Positions 23,513 through 33,202 of a stretch of DNA of 52,007 bases are shown here, piece after piece. How positions within the stretch are numbered: position 1 is the first letter of the stretch; each line of letters starts with the position of its first letter. A program made the position numbers and the translations under genes. The notes under the pieces are model-generated. The model saw only the letters and a list, made by a program, of their open reading frames with translations, was not told the DNA's origin and searched no databases. This stretch comes from Streptomyces amritsarensis (GTDB lineage Bacteria > Actinomycetota > Actinomycetes > Streptomycetales > Streptomycetaceae): positions 1 to 52,007 of the forward strand of contig NZ_MQUR01000056.1 in assembly GCF_001953875.1 (NCBI RefSeq), in the 5' to 3' direction.

Positions 23513-24937
23513 TCAGGCGCCGCCGGTGTGGACCTGGAAGGCGGCCCGGCGGACCGCCTTGGCCAGAGCCGGATCCGGGTGGGCGGCGGCGAGCGCGACC
23601 AGGACCTGCACGGTGCGGGGATGGCCGACCGCGCGGACCTCGTCCAGCAGCCGGGGGACGGTGGTGCGGACGGCCGAGTCCAGGTGGCGGGCCAGCAGCT
23701 CGGCCTCGCCGTGGTCGGCGATGGCGGCGGCGGTGTCCACCCAGAGCCAGGTCGACTCCTCCGCGGTGAGCACGTCCTGCGCCTCGTCGGGGTCGACGCC
23801 GTCGTGCACGGCGAGCCAGAGCAGCGCGTACGGGCGCAGCGCGGGCTCGCGTACGGCGGCGCGCACCTCGGGTTCCGCGGGGGCGCCCACCACCCGCAGC
23901 GCCTCGAAGGCGAGGCCGCGCAGCAGGGCGTCCTCGCCGCGGGCGGCCTGGAGCAGCTCGGCGACGGCGTGGCCGACGGGCCGGGCGGCGAGCCAGGCCT
24001 GGTATTCGGCGCGGGCCGGTCCGGGGGTGAGCCGCGCGCAGCCGTGCAGCATGGCGGCTGCGGACTGCTCGATGTTCCCGGCGGGGCTCTGCGCCGCGAC
24101 GCAGATCTGTTCCAGCTTGACCCAGACGGCCCAGCTGCCGAGCGGGGTGAGGGTGGCGCGGGCGGGTCCGAGGGTGACGGCGTCCACGGCGGCGAGGCCG
24201 CCGAGCGCCCAGCGCAGCAGCCGGGCGAGGGGGACGGGGCGGGCCTCGGCGGAGCCGGCCGCGGAGGTCAGCGCCGCCGCGGGCTCGGCCTCGTAGGGGA
24301 TCTCGCAGCGCTCGTCGCGCAGTTCGGTGACGCGCTGCCCGAGGAGGTCCAGCAGGTCGGGGACGGTCACCGGGCCGGCGGACAGCTGGAGCAGGGACAG
24401 CAGCTGGGGCATGGCCTCGACGACCTCGGCGACGGCCGCGGGGGCGATGTCGGCGGGGGCCGGGTGGACCAGCGACCAGGCGTCGAAGAGGGCGACCCAG
24501 CCGCGCAGTACGGCGGTGTCGTCGCGGTCCCAGGCACGCAGCCGCCAGCCGGGCCGGGCGTGGCCGCCGTGCACCTCGACCAGGCCGGCGAGGCGGGCCC
24601 GGTCCCAGCCGACCCGGATCTGGCCGTGTGTCAGGCCCAGTTCGGCGGCGGCGCGTTCGACGTCGGCGGCGGGCAGGGCTCCCGTGGGGGCGGGCCGGCC
24701 GCCGTCCACCGCGCCGAGGTTGCGTTCCGCCCAGCGGGTCAGGCGCACGGCGTCCGCCAGCGAGGCCCGGGCCCGGTTCGCGAGGTCGGCGGTGGCCGGG
24801 GTGCCCGCCGGCGGGCGCGGGGCGGGGCGGGTGCGGCGGTCGGTCACCGCCTTGCGCGCCGCGGCGACGGAGCGCGGGGAGACGAGTCGGAGTCTGGAGT
24901 CGCGAGCCAACTGCTCATCAGGCTTTCGGGACGTCAC
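23513..24937 (-). CDS. Conserved protein of unknown function (helical, possible winged helix)
   Basis: A 474-residue soluble protein I do not recognise. The N-terminal 60 residues are basic. About 85-150 (AADVERAAAELGLTHGQIRV through GWRLRAW) could form a winged-helix-like unit. From about 300 the sequence is made of regular Ala/Leu-rich helices (LLRGLAFEALRVVGAP, LLWLAVHDGVD, TVQVLVALAAAHPDP) resembling HEAT or ARM repeats. GTG 24937 is chosen; an ATG-like start at 24973 would add 12 residues. No catalytic motif or transmembrane segment. It converges on the VOC gene. A DNA-binding or scaffold role is speculation. Confidence 0.7.
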   Translation of the reverse strand: MTSRKPDEQLARDSRLRLVSPRSVAAARKAVTDRRTRPAPRPPAGTPATADLANRARASLADAVRLTRWAERNLGAVDGGRPAPTGALPAADVERAAAELGLTHGQIRVGWDRARLAGLVEVHGGHARPGWRLRAWDRDDTAVLRGWVALFDAWSLVHPAPADIAPAAVAEVVEAMPQLLSLLQLSAGPVTVPDLLDLLGQRVTELRDERCEIPYEAEPAAALTSAAGSAEARPVPLARLLRWALGGLAAVDAVTLGPARATLTPLGSWAVWVKLEQICVAAQSPAGNIEQSAAAMLHGCARLTPGPARAEYQAWLAARPVGHAVAELLQAARGEDALLRGLAFEALRVVGAPAEPEVRAAVREPALRPYALLWLAVHDGVDPDEAQDVLTAEESTWLWVDTAAAIADHGEAELLARHLDSAVRTTVPRLLDEVRAVGHPRTVQVLVALAAAHPDPALAKAVRRAAFQVHTGGA

Positions 24938-25053
24938 GGAAGCAGTCTCGCCCGTCACTGGCCGAAAGCCCAAACGGAATCGGCTCCTTCCCCACCTGCC
25001 CCGGGGGCAGACCGGGACAACCCGCCCGCAGGGCGCGGTCCGTCACACGGCGT

Positions 25054-26184
25054 TCACATCAAAGGGGTGAGGAAGCGGCGCAGGGCTTCCTCGTATCCGG
25101 CGGGATCGGCGTTCCACATCGCCCCGTGCCCGGCCTCCCGCACCGTGTGCAGGGTGATCAGGTCGGGGCGGGCGGCGGCGAGCCTGCGGGAGGGCTCCCA
25201 CGGGGCGAGGGCGTCGTCCGGTCCGTGGAAGATCAGTACGGGGACCTTGAGCGCTCCGGGGTCGGCGCCCGGCGGCAGGCGGTCCGCACGGAGTCCCGCG
25301 CGGCCCTCGGCGGCCCGCACCGCCAGCGGCAGCACCGGGGCAGGGGTGCGGCGCGCCGCGGCGAGTGCCCGCAGGGTGGTGTGCCAGTCGAGCACGGGAG
25401 AGTCGAGCACCAGGCCGGAGATCCGGTCGGCGAGCGCCGAGCGCTCGACGGCGCGCAGGGCCATGGTGGCCCCGGTGGACCAGCCGTGCAGGACCACGCG
25501 CCGGGCTCCGTAGCGCAGGGCGTAGCGGATGGCGGCGTCCAGGTCCCGCCACTCCGATTCGCCGAGGTGGCCGAGGCCGTCGGGGGGTTCGGGGGCGCCG
25601 AGGTCGCCGCGGTAGCCGAGGTCCAGGACGGGCAGCCGGTGCCGGTGCAGGAGGGGCATGACGACCATCGGGTGCTCGCGGCCGGCGCCGAGCCCGTGCA
25701 CGGTGATCACCCAGGTGTCCCGGGCGGCGGGCACGAACCACGCGGGCAGGGCGCCCAGCTCGCCGGGGACGTCCACGTCGGCGTGGTCGAGTCCGAGTGC
25801 GGTGCGCGGATCGCCGATGTGGACCTGGGGGGTGAGGGTGACCCGGGTGCCGGGGTCGAGGCTGCCGTGGGTGACGGAGAGGAGCCGGCGCACGACGGTG
25901 TCGGGGCCGTGGGCGGCGTCCGGGAGGACGGGCCCGACGACGGCGTGCACACCGGGCGCGGCCAGGCCGTACACGCCGGGGCGCAGGGAGGCGAGGGAGC
26001 GGGTCAGCGCGACCTCGCCGTCGCCGGCGCGGTGGACGCTCAGCCGCGGGCCGCCGGGGAGGGGGACGCCGGGCCGGGGGCGCAGGGCGGCGTCGGCGGC
26101 GTACCGGCCGGCCGCCACGGCGGCCGCGCCCGCCCCGAGGAGGGTCGTCGTGACGGCCGCTGCCGTCGCTGTCACGGTACGCAC
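25054..26184 (-). CDS. Alpha/beta hydrolase, membrane-anchored or secreted
   Basis: A 376-residue serine hydrolase. The first 25 residues (TATAAAVTTTLLGAGAAAVAAG) form a signal or anchor helix. The hydrolase core has VHGLGAG for the oxyanion hole, nucleophile motif GWSTG, the acid in FHGPDDALAP and the His in EAGHGAMWN. GTG 26184 fits the signal-like N-terminus; an upstream ATG at 26325 gives a 47-residue Pro/Arg-rich extension with no counterpart. Related to secreted esterase or peptidase-like hydrolases; substrate unknown. Divergent from the phosphate transporter gene. Confidence 0.82.
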   Translation of the reverse strand: MRTVTATAAAVTTTLLGAGAAAVAAGRYAADAALRPRPGVPLPGGPRLSVHRAGDGEVALTRSLASLRPGVYGLAAPGVHAVVGPVLPDAAHGPDTVVRRLLSVTHGSLDPGTRVTLTPQVHIGDPRTALGLDHADVDVPGELGALPAWFVPAARDTWVITVHGLGAGREHPMVVMPLLHRHRLPVLDLGYRGDLGAPEPPDGLGHLGESEWRDLDAAIRYALRYGARRVVLHGWSTGATMALRAVERSALADRISGLVLDSPVLDWHTTLRALAAARRTPAPVLPLAVRAAEGRAGLRADRLPPGADPGALKVPVLIFHGPDDALAPWEPSRRLAAARPDLITLHTVREAGHGAMWNADPAGYEEALRRFLTPLM

Positions 26185-26369
26185 CGTTCCAGTGTGGTCG
26201 CGCAGAGTCCGGCGAGCCACCGGAGGCTGCCCTTCCGGGTCTACGCGGGGAGAGTGATCTGGGTCTCTTTCGAGGGACACCCGGGGTGGCCGCGAGCGCC
26301 GCGGGGGACGTGCGGAGGGACTCATTCACCCGGCTTTGACGTGCATTAATGCTGAAATCTGCGCAAGAA

Positions 26370-26387
26370 TCGGGACGAATGTCCCGA
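26370..26387. promoter_or_regulatory. Inverted repeat TCGGGAC-GAAT-GTCCCGA
   Basis: A perfect 7-bp inverted repeat with 4-nt loop, 107-124 nt before the transporter start and between the AT-rich patch and the PHO box. It may be an operator or a hairpin in the leader of either divergent transcript. Confidence 0.35.
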
Positions 26388-26424
26388 TCGCGCCCCGTGC
26401 CAGTACACCGCTCCGCCGGAGTCA

Positions 26425-26446
26425 GTTCACCTTCCGTTCATCCAGG
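26425..26446 (+). promoter_or_regulatory. PHO box (PhoP binding site)
   Basis: Two consecutive 11-nt direct repeat units, GTTCACCTTCC and GTTCATCCAGG, match the Streptomyces PhoP unit (GTTCACC plus four variable bases) at 7/7 and 6/7 conserved positions. It ends 47 nt before the phosphate transporter ATG. A further GTTCACC lies at 26455 but out of the 11-nt phase. Confidence 0.8.
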
Positions 26447-26493
26447 TTGCCTACGTTCACCGAGCCACTGACGCCAAACAGAAGCCTGGGTAA

Positions 26494-27777
<1,284 letters not shown>

Positions 27778-27809
27778 CCGAGACAGAGACACACAGAGGA
27801 AACGGCAGT

Positions 27810-28031
27810 ATGAAGATCGACTGGGAAGCGCTCGGCTCCGTCTTCGGGGTCAGCCTCTTCGCCACCGTCGCCCTCGTGGCCCTCTTCACCCTGGGCCTGG
27901 TGGGCCTGTCCAAGCACGAGGCCGCCACCGAGCAGGGCGGCACCGCCACCCTGGCCCGCAGCGGCGCGTACCTCTGCTTCGCGCTCGTCGCGGCAGCCGT
28001 GACGTACGGGATCTACCTGATCGTCGCCTGA
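27810..28031 (+). CDS. Small two-helix membrane protein downstream of the phosphate permease
   Basis: A 73-residue protein with helices at about 12-33 (GVSLFATVALVALFTLGLVGL) and 50-72 (SGAYLCFALVAAAVTYGIYLIV), separated by a polar loop. AGAGGAAA precedes the ATG. The short gap to the transporter gene and the terminator after it make a two-gene operon. I know of no assigned function; an accessory subunit or modulator of the permease is a reasonable guess. Confidence 0.75.
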   Translation: MKIDWEALGSVFGVSLFATVALVALFTLGLVGLSKHEAATEQGGTATLARSGAYLCFALVAAAVTYGIYLIVA

Positions 28032-28061
28032 TCGCCCGCGGCAGCGCGGGTCAGGCGTGAG

Positions 28062-28092
28062 AGCTCCCTCCGGGTTCGTCCCGGGGGGAGCT
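28062..28092. terminator. Terminator after the phosphate transport operon
   Basis: A 13-bp stem (28062-28074 with 28080-28092, one T-G wobble) around the loop TTCGT, followed by TTTCGC. It separates the phosphate operon from the cobalamin riboswitch. Confidence 0.8.
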
Positions 28093-28122
28093 TTCGCATC
28101 TCCCGACCCTGCCGCGCCGCAG

Positions 28123-28139
28123 GTCAACGGCGAGTTGAC
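28123..28139. promoter_or_regulatory. Inverted repeat GTCAAC-GGCGA-GTTGAC upstream of riboswitch
   Basis: A perfect 6-bp inverted repeat ends just before the riboswitch. Its right arm contains TTGACG, which could be a -35 element, though a convincing -10 was not found. Possible operator or promoter part. Confidence 0.35.
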
Positions 28140-28142
28140 GGG

Positions 28143-28312
28143 CCTTCCGGGTGCGTGGTGGACTGCCCGAGCCAATACGGCGGCATGGAGAGGAAGTCCG
28201 GTGCGAATCCGGCGCGGTCCCGCCACTGTCACCGGGGAGCACGCACCGTGCGTGCGCCCCGGGAGCCAGGAACTCCCGCCGCCGGACACGTCGAACCAGG
28301 GCGCGGACCCTG
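28143..28312 (+). ncRNA. Cobalamin riboswitch
   Basis: Upstream of cobD lies the conserved core: GGTGCGTGGTGG near 28150, AGGAAGTCCGGTGCGAATCC at 28191-28210, the B12-box GCCACTG at 28222-28228, a variable P6-type hairpin (GCACGCA/TGCGTGC, 28239-28255) and AGCCAGGAACTC at 28264-28275. It ends close to the cobD ribosome-binding region. Binding of adenosylcobalamin would be expected to reduce expression of the biosynthetic operon. Ends are approximate. Confidence 0.9.
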
Positions 28313-28333
28313 AGTGAGGACATACCTGCCACC

Positions 28334-29299
28334 ATGCGTGCCGATCGCGTCTTCGCGTACGGCGCCACGGCGGGCCTGATCGGCGACCGGATCCTCGGTG
28401 ATCCCCGCCGAGGGCACCCCGTGGCCGCCTTCGGACGAGCCGCCGCCGCAGTCGAGCGCTCCCTGTGGCGCGACGACCGCGGCCGGGGCGTCCTGCACAC
28501 CCTGCTGTGCGCCGGGGGCGCCGCCGCCGTCGGCGCGCTGGCCGCCCGCGCGTCGCGCTCCCGGCCCGCGGCCGCCCGTATCGCCCTGACCGCCGCCGCC
28601 ACCTGGGCCGTCGTGGGCGGCACCTCGCTGGGCCGCGAGGCCCGCGCCATCGGCGGCGCGCTCGCCGCCGGGGACGTCGAGGTGGCCCGCGAGCGGCTCC
28701 CGCACCTGTGCGGCCGCGACCCGCACGCCCTGGACGGGCAGCAGATGGCCCGGGCCGTCGTGGAGTCCGTCGCCGAGAACACCTCCGACGCGGTGGTCGG
28801 CGCCCTGGTGTGGGGCGCCGCCGCCGGGGTCCCCGGACTGCTGGCGTTCCGCGCCGTCAACACCCTGGACGCGATGGTCGGCCACAAGTCCCCCCGCTAC
28901 CTGCGCTACGGCTGGGCCTCCGCCCGGCTCGACGACCTCGCCGGCTGGCCCGGCGCCCGGCTGACGGCCCTGGCCGCCGTGGTGGCGGGCCCCGACCGGC
29001 GCGGAGCCGTACGGGCCTGGCGCGCGGACGCCGCCGCGCACCCGAGCCCGAACGCCGGTCCCGTCGAGGCCTCCTTCGCCGGGGCGCTCGGCGTCAGACT
29101 GGGCGGGACCCTGGCCTACGGCGGCCGGGTGGAGCACCGGGCCGTACTGAACGGCGGGGCGGGGCGACCGGTGGAGGTCGCGGACATCGAACGGGCGGTA
29201 CGGCTGTCGCGGCAGGTGACGTGGCTCGCCCTGGGCGCCTGCGTGGCCACCCGGCTGCTGGTCGGACGGGTACGAGGGGCACGAGGGGGACGCGCATGA
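28334..29299 (+). CDS. cobD: Adenosylcobinamide-phosphate synthase CobD/CbiB
   Basis: A 321-residue membrane protein that attaches the aminopropanol arm to cobyric acid. Family marks are YGATAGLIGDRILGDPRRGHPVAAFG at the N-terminus, ARAVVESVAENTSDAVVGALVWGAAAG with the conserved Glu, Asn and Asp residues, AFRAVNTLDAMVGHKSPRY, and the PSPNAGPVEASFAGALGV stretch. ATG 28334 lies directly after the riboswitch; the longer frame from 28151 is riboswitch sequence. It overlaps cobQ by four bases (ATGA). Note that in Salmonella nomenclature cobD is a different enzyme. Confidence 0.92.
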   Translation: MRADRVFAYGATAGLIGDRILGDPRRGHPVAAFGRAAAAVERSLWRDDRGRGVLHTLLCAGGAAAVGALAARASRSRPAAARIALTAAATWAVVGGTSLGREARAIGGALAAGDVEVARERLPHLCGRDPHALDGQQMARAVVESVAENTSDAVVGALVWGAAAGVPGLLAFRAVNTLDAMVGHKSPRYLRYGWASARLDDLAGWPGARLTALAAVVAGPDRRGAVRAWRADAAAHPSPNAGPVEASFAGALGVRLGGTLAYGGRVEHRAVLNGGAGRPVEVADIERAVRLSRQVTWLALGACVATRLLVGRVRGARGGRA

Positions 29300-30816
29300 G
29301 CGGCACGGGGCGCGGCGGCGGACTGCTGGTCGCCGGTACGACGTCGGACGCGGGCAAGAGCGTCGTCACGGCGGGCATCTGCCGCTGGCTGGCCCGCCAG
29401 GGGGTGAAGGTGGCGCCCTTCAAGGCGCAGAACATGTCGCTGAACTCCTTCGTCACCCGGGAGGGCGCCGAGATCGGCCGCGCCCAGGCGATGCAGGCCC
29501 AGGCGGCCCGCGTGGAGCCGACCGCGCTGATGAACCCGGTACTGCTCAAGCCCGGCAGCGACCGCAGCAGCCAGGTGGTGCTGCTGGGCAAGCCGGTGGG
29601 CGAGATGAGCGCCCGCGGCTACCACGGCGGGCGCCAGGAGCAGCTCCTCGGCATCGTCACGGACTGCCTGGAGCAGCTGCGGGGCACGTATGACGCCGTG
29701 ATCTGCGAGGGGGCGGGCAGTCCGGCGGAGATCAACCTGCGCCGGACCGACATCGTGAACATGGGCATCGCGCGGGCCGCGCGCTTCCCGGTGGTCGTGG
29801 TCGGCGACATCGACCGCGGCGGGGTCTTCGCCTCGTTCTTCGGGACGACGGCGCTGCTCTCGCCCGAGGACCAGTCGCTGATCGCCGGATACATGGTCAA
29901 CAAGTTCCGCGGCGACGTGACGCTGCTGGAGCCCGGCATGGAGATGCTCCGCGGCCTGACCGGTCGGGCCACCTACGGGGTGCTGCCGTTCCGGCACGGG
30001 CTGGGCATCGACGAGGAGGACGGCCTGCGCGTCTCGCTGCGGGGCGCGGTCCGCGAATCCGTGGTGGCGCCGCCGGTGGGCGAGGACGTGCTCCGGGTCG
30101 CCGTGTGCGCGGTGCCGCTGATGTCGAACTTCACGGACGTCGACGCGCTCGCGGCCGAGCCGGGGGTCGTGGTGCGCTTCGTGGACCGCGCCGAGGAGCT
30201 GGCCGACGCGGACCTGGTCGTCGTGCCGGGCACCCGCGGGACGGTGAAGGCGCTGGCGTGGCTGCGCGCACGGGGACTGGCGGACGCGCTGGCACGGCGG
30301 GCCGCCGAGGGCCGGCCGGTGCTGGGCATCTGCGGCGGCTTCCAGGCCCTGGGCGAGCACATCGAGGACGACGTCGAATCGCGGGCGGGCTCGGTGGAGG
30401 GCCTCGGACTGCTGCCGGTACGGGTGCGCTTCGCGCCCGAGAAGACCCTGGCCCGGCCCACCGGAACCGCGCTCGGCGAGCCGGTCGACGGGTACGAGAT
30501 CCACCACGGGGTGGCCGAGGTCCTGGGCGGGGAGCCGTTCCTGGACGGCTGCCGGGTGGGTGCGGTGTGGGGCACGCACTGGCACGGCTCGCTGGAGTCG
30601 GACGGCTTCCGCCGGGCGTTCCTGCGGGAGGTGGCGGCGGCCGCCGGGCGGCGGTTCGTACCGGCCCCCGACACGTCCTTCGCCGCGCTGCGCGAGGAAC
30701 AGCTCGACCTGCTGGGCGACCTGATCGAGGAACACGCCGATACGCATGCGCTGCTGAGCCTGATCGAGACCGGCGCCCCCACCGGCCTGCCCTTCCTCCC
30801 GCCGGGCGCCCCGTGA
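29296..30816 (+). CDS. cobQ: Cobyric acid synthase CobQ
   Basis: A 506-residue glutamine amidotransferase that amidates carboxylates b, d, e and g of adenosylcobyrinic acid a,c-diamide. The N-terminal ATP-binding domain has GTTSDAGKSVV and FKAQNMSLNS, with NMGIARAARFPVVVVGDIDRGGVFAS. The C-terminal class I GATase domain has Cys346 in GICGGFQALG and GTHWHGSLES for the His. Start overlaps the cobD stop by four bases. A 271-nt gap follows before the chelatase gene. Confidence 0.95.
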   Translation: MSGTGRGGGLLVAGTTSDAGKSVVTAGICRWLARQGVKVAPFKAQNMSLNSFVTREGAEIGRAQAMQAQAARVEPTALMNPVLLKPGSDRSSQVVLLGKPVGEMSARGYHGGRQEQLLGIVTDCLEQLRGTYDAVICEGAGSPAEINLRRTDIVNMGIARAARFPVVVVGDIDRGGVFASFFGTTALLSPEDQSLIAGYMVNKFRGDVTLLEPGMEMLRGLTGRATYGVLPFRHGLGIDEEDGLRVSLRGAVRESVVAPPVGEDVLRVAVCAVPLMSNFTDVDALAAEPGVVVRFVDRAEELADADLVVVPGTRGTVKALAWLRARGLADALARRAAEGRPVLGICGGFQALGEHIEDDVESRAGSVEGLGLLPVRVRFAPEKTLARPTGTALGEPVDGYEIHHGVAEVLGGEPFLDGCRVGAVWGTHWHGSLESDGFRRAFLREVAAAAGRRFVPAPDTSFAALREEQLDLLGDLIEEHADTHALLSLIETGAPTGLPFLPPGAP

Positions 30817-30943
30817 AGGCGGTCGGCCTCCGGCCGGCACCGCCCCACCCCGCCCCTCGCCGCAACCGGGCTCTGCCCGGACCCGTGCCGCGGACGCCGG
30901 CGAGGCCGACAGGCCGGCCCGTCGGGCGTTCGACGAGCGGGAT

Positions 30944-30960
30944 CCGGGGCGGAGCCCCGG
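30944..30960. repeat. Short GC hairpin CCGGGGC-GGA-GCCCCGG in the cobQ/chelatase gap
   Basis: A perfect 7-bp stem with 3-nt loop of the GGGGCGGAGCCCC kind that I recall as common between Streptomyces genes. It lies in the 271-nt gap (30817-31087), which holds no gene that I can support. Confidence 0.5.
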
Positions 30961-31087
30961 GGAACGGGCGAACGGCGGGTGGGGGACGGCCCCGCGCGGC
31001 GGCAGCCCGCCCACGGCCCTGGGCCGACCCGCCCGCCCGCGACCGCGCCGGCACCCAGACCCACATCCGCCCAGAGAGAGGCAACGC

Positions 31088-33202
31088 ATGAGCACGCCCT
31101 ATCCGTTCACCGCGGTGGTCGGCCAGACCGACCTGCGGCTGGCGCTCCTGCTGAACGCCGTGAGCCCGGCGGTCGGCGGGGTGCTCGTACGCGGCGAGAA
31201 GGGGACCGCCAAGTCCACCGCCGTGCGCGCGCTCTCCGCGCTGCTGCCGGCCGTCGACGTCGTGCCCGGCTGCCGGTTCTCCTGCGCGCCCGCCGCCCCG
31301 GACCCGGGCTGCCCCGACGGTCCGCACGCGTCCGGCCCCGCCGGCGCCCGGCCGGCCCGCATGGTGGAGCTGCCCGTCGGCGCCTCCGAGGACCGTCTCG
31401 TCGGCGCCCTCGACATCGAACGGGCCCTCGCCGAGGGCGTGAAGGCCTTCGAGCCGGGCCTGCTCGCCGACGCCCACCGCGGGATCCTCTACGTGGATGA
31501 AGTGAACCTCCTCCACGACCATCTGGTGGACGTCCTCCTCGACGCCGCCGCGATGGGCGCCTCCTACGTGGAGCGCGAGGGCGTCTCCGTCCGGCACGCG
31601 GCCCGGTTCCTGCTCGTCGGCACCATGAACCCCGAGGAGGGCGAGCTGCGGCCGCAGCTCCTCGACCGCTTCGGGCTGACCGTGGAGGTCGCCGCCTCCC
31701 GCGAGCCCGCCCAGCGGGTGGAGGTCGTCCGCCGCCGGCTCGCCTACGAGGACGATCCCGCGGGCTTTGCCGCCCGCTGGTCGGGGGACGAGAGCGAGGT
31801 CCGCGCCCGGATCGTGGCCGCGCGGGCGCTGCTGCCGCAGGTCCGCCTCGGGGACACCGCGCTCCTGCAGATCGCCGCGACCTGCGCCGGCTTCGAGGTC
31901 GACGGCATGCGGGCCGACATCGTGATGGCGCGGACCGCGACCGCGCTGGCCGCCTGGGCGGGGCGGACGGCCGTGCTGAAGGAGGACGTGCGGCAGGCCG
32001 CGCTGCTCGCGCTCCCCCACCGCCGGCGCCGCAACCCCTTCGACGCGCCGGGCCTGGACGAGGACAAGCTGGACGAGATCCTCGACCGGTTCCCCGACGA
32101 GGAGCCGCAGGACGAGCCCGACCCGGACCCGGAACCGGACCCGGATCCCGGCCCCGACGGCCCCGACGGCGGCCCGGACGACGGGGGCGGCCCCGACGGC
32201 GGCGGGGTGCCCCCGCAGGGGGGCGGCGGACCCCAGGACGCGCAGCCCCCGGCGGAGCCCGCCGGGGCTCCCGCGGACTCCCCCGAGGCCGCCCCGCAGT
32301 CCCCCGCCCAGGAGGCCGGCGGCCCCGAGCAGGCCGCCGTACGGGCCGCGGAGCCGTTCCGGACCAAGATGCTGAGCGTTCCGGGGCTCGGTGAGGGCGC
32401 CGCCGGGCGGCGTTCGCGCGCCCGGACCGCGCACGGCCGCACCACCGGCGCCCAGCGCCCCCGCGGCCAGCTCACGAAGCTGCATCTGGCGGCGACCGTG
32501 CACGCGGCCGCCCCGCACCAGAAGGCGCGCGGCCGCGCCGGGCGCGGCCTGGTGATCCGCAAGGACGACCTGCGCCAGGCCACCCGGGAGGGCCGCGAGG
32601 GCAACCTCGTCCTGTTCGTGGTGGACGCCTCCGGCTCCATGGCCGCCCGGCAGCGGATGAGCGCGGTCAAGGGCGCCGTGCTGTCGCTGCTCCTGGACGC
32701 CTACCAGCGCCGGGACAAGGTCGGCCTGGTCACCTTCCGCGGCGCCGGCGCGGAGCTGGCGCTGCCGCCCACCTCCTCGGTGGACGCGGCCGCCGCCCGG
32801 CTGGAGAAGCTGCCCACCGGCGGCCGCACCCCGCTCGGGTCCGGGCTGCTGAAGGCCCGCGAGGTGTTGCGGATCGAGCGGCTGCGGGATCCGAGCCGGC
32901 GGCCGCTGCTGGTCGTGGTCACCGACGGGCGGGCCACCTCGGCCGGTGCCCTCGGCGGCGACCCGCGCGAGCTGACGGCGCGCAGTGCGCGGCTGCTGGC
33001 CGCCGACGGGGTCGCGTCCGTCGTCGTGGACTGCGAGTCGGGGCCGGTCCGGCTGGGACTGGCCGGGGCGCTGGCCGCCGACCTCGGCGGGCCGGCCGTC
33101 ACGCTCGACGGGCTGCGGGCCGACTCCCTGGCCGGGCTCGTGAAGGACGTACGTACCGCTGTGACAACTCCCGCTTCCCACACCACCAGGAGGGCCGCGT
33201 AA
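31088..33202 (+). CDS. Cobaltochelatase/magnesium-chelatase-like ChlI-ChlD fusion
   Basis: A 704-residue protein. Residues 1-330 are an AAA+ ChlI/BchI-like ATPase: FTAVVGQTDLRLAL, Walker A GEKGTAKST near 36-44, Walker B GILYVDEVNLL, and the arginine-rich sensor region. Residues about 336-417 are an acidic, Pro/Gly-rich linker typical of ChlD. The C-terminus (from about 500) is a von Willebrand A domain with MIDAS DASGSMAA near 512. It should replace CobS and CobT and work with a CobN-type large subunit to insert cobalt into hydrogenobyrinate diamide. It is followed immediately (1-base overlap) by cobO. Confidence 0.88.
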   Translation: MSTPYPFTAVVGQTDLRLALLLNAVSPAVGGVLVRGEKGTAKSTAVRALSALLPAVDVVPGCRFSCAPAAPDPGCPDGPHASGPAGARPARMVELPVGASEDRLVGALDIERALAEGVKAFEPGLLADAHRGILYVDEVNLLHDHLVDVLLDAAAMGASYVEREGVSVRHAARFLLVGTMNPEEGELRPQLLDRFGLTVEVAASREPAQRVEVVRRRLAYEDDPAGFAARWSGDESEVRARIVAARALLPQVRLGDTALLQIAATCAGFEVDGMRADIVMARTATALAAWAGRTAVLKEDVRQAALLALPHRRRRNPFDAPGLDEDKLDEILDRFPDEEPQDEPDPDPEPDPDPGPDGPDGGPDDGGGPDGGGVPPQGGGGPQDAQPPAEPAGAPADSPEAAPQSPAQEAGGPEQAAVRAAEPFRTKMLSVPGLGEGAAGRRSRARTAHGRTTGAQRPRGQLTKLHLAATVHAAAPHQKARGRAGRGLVIRKDDLRQATREGREGNLVLFVVDASGSMAARQRMSAVKGAVLSLLLDAYQRRDKVGLVTFRGAGAELALPPTSSVDAAAARLEKLPTGGRTPLGSGLLKAREVLRIERLRDPSRRPLLVVVTDGRATSAGALGGDPRELTARSARLLAADGVASVVVDCESGPVRLGLAGALAADLGGPAVTLDGLRADSLAGLVKDVRTAVTTPASHTTRRAA

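Larger units (their letters stand above)
26185..26493. other. 309-nt divergent regulatory region before the phosphate transporter
   Basis: No gene. It holds a PHO box (26425-26446), a lone ATTCACC half-unit (26324-26334), a TTGACG at 26336, the palindrome GCATTAATGC (26343-26352) in an unusually AT-rich patch, and a small hairpin (26370-26387). Confidence 0.6.

Noticed and set aside
23027..25513. 828-codon plus-strand open frame
   Set aside because: It runs through the VOC gene in another frame and antisense to two genes; low-complexity translation.
28057..28317. 86-codon frame beginning before cobD
   Set aside because: It translates the cobalamin riboswitch, whose conserved RNA core explains the sequence.
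32095..32345. Repeat-like Asp/Pro/Gly region in the chelatase gene
   Set aside because: Acidic Pro-rich linkers are normal in ChlD-type proteins; not a mobile or CRISPR-like repeat.
30131..33181. 1016-codon minus-strand open frame
   Set aside because: Antisense to cobQ, the chelatase fusion and their gap; caused by the GC-rich codon pattern.
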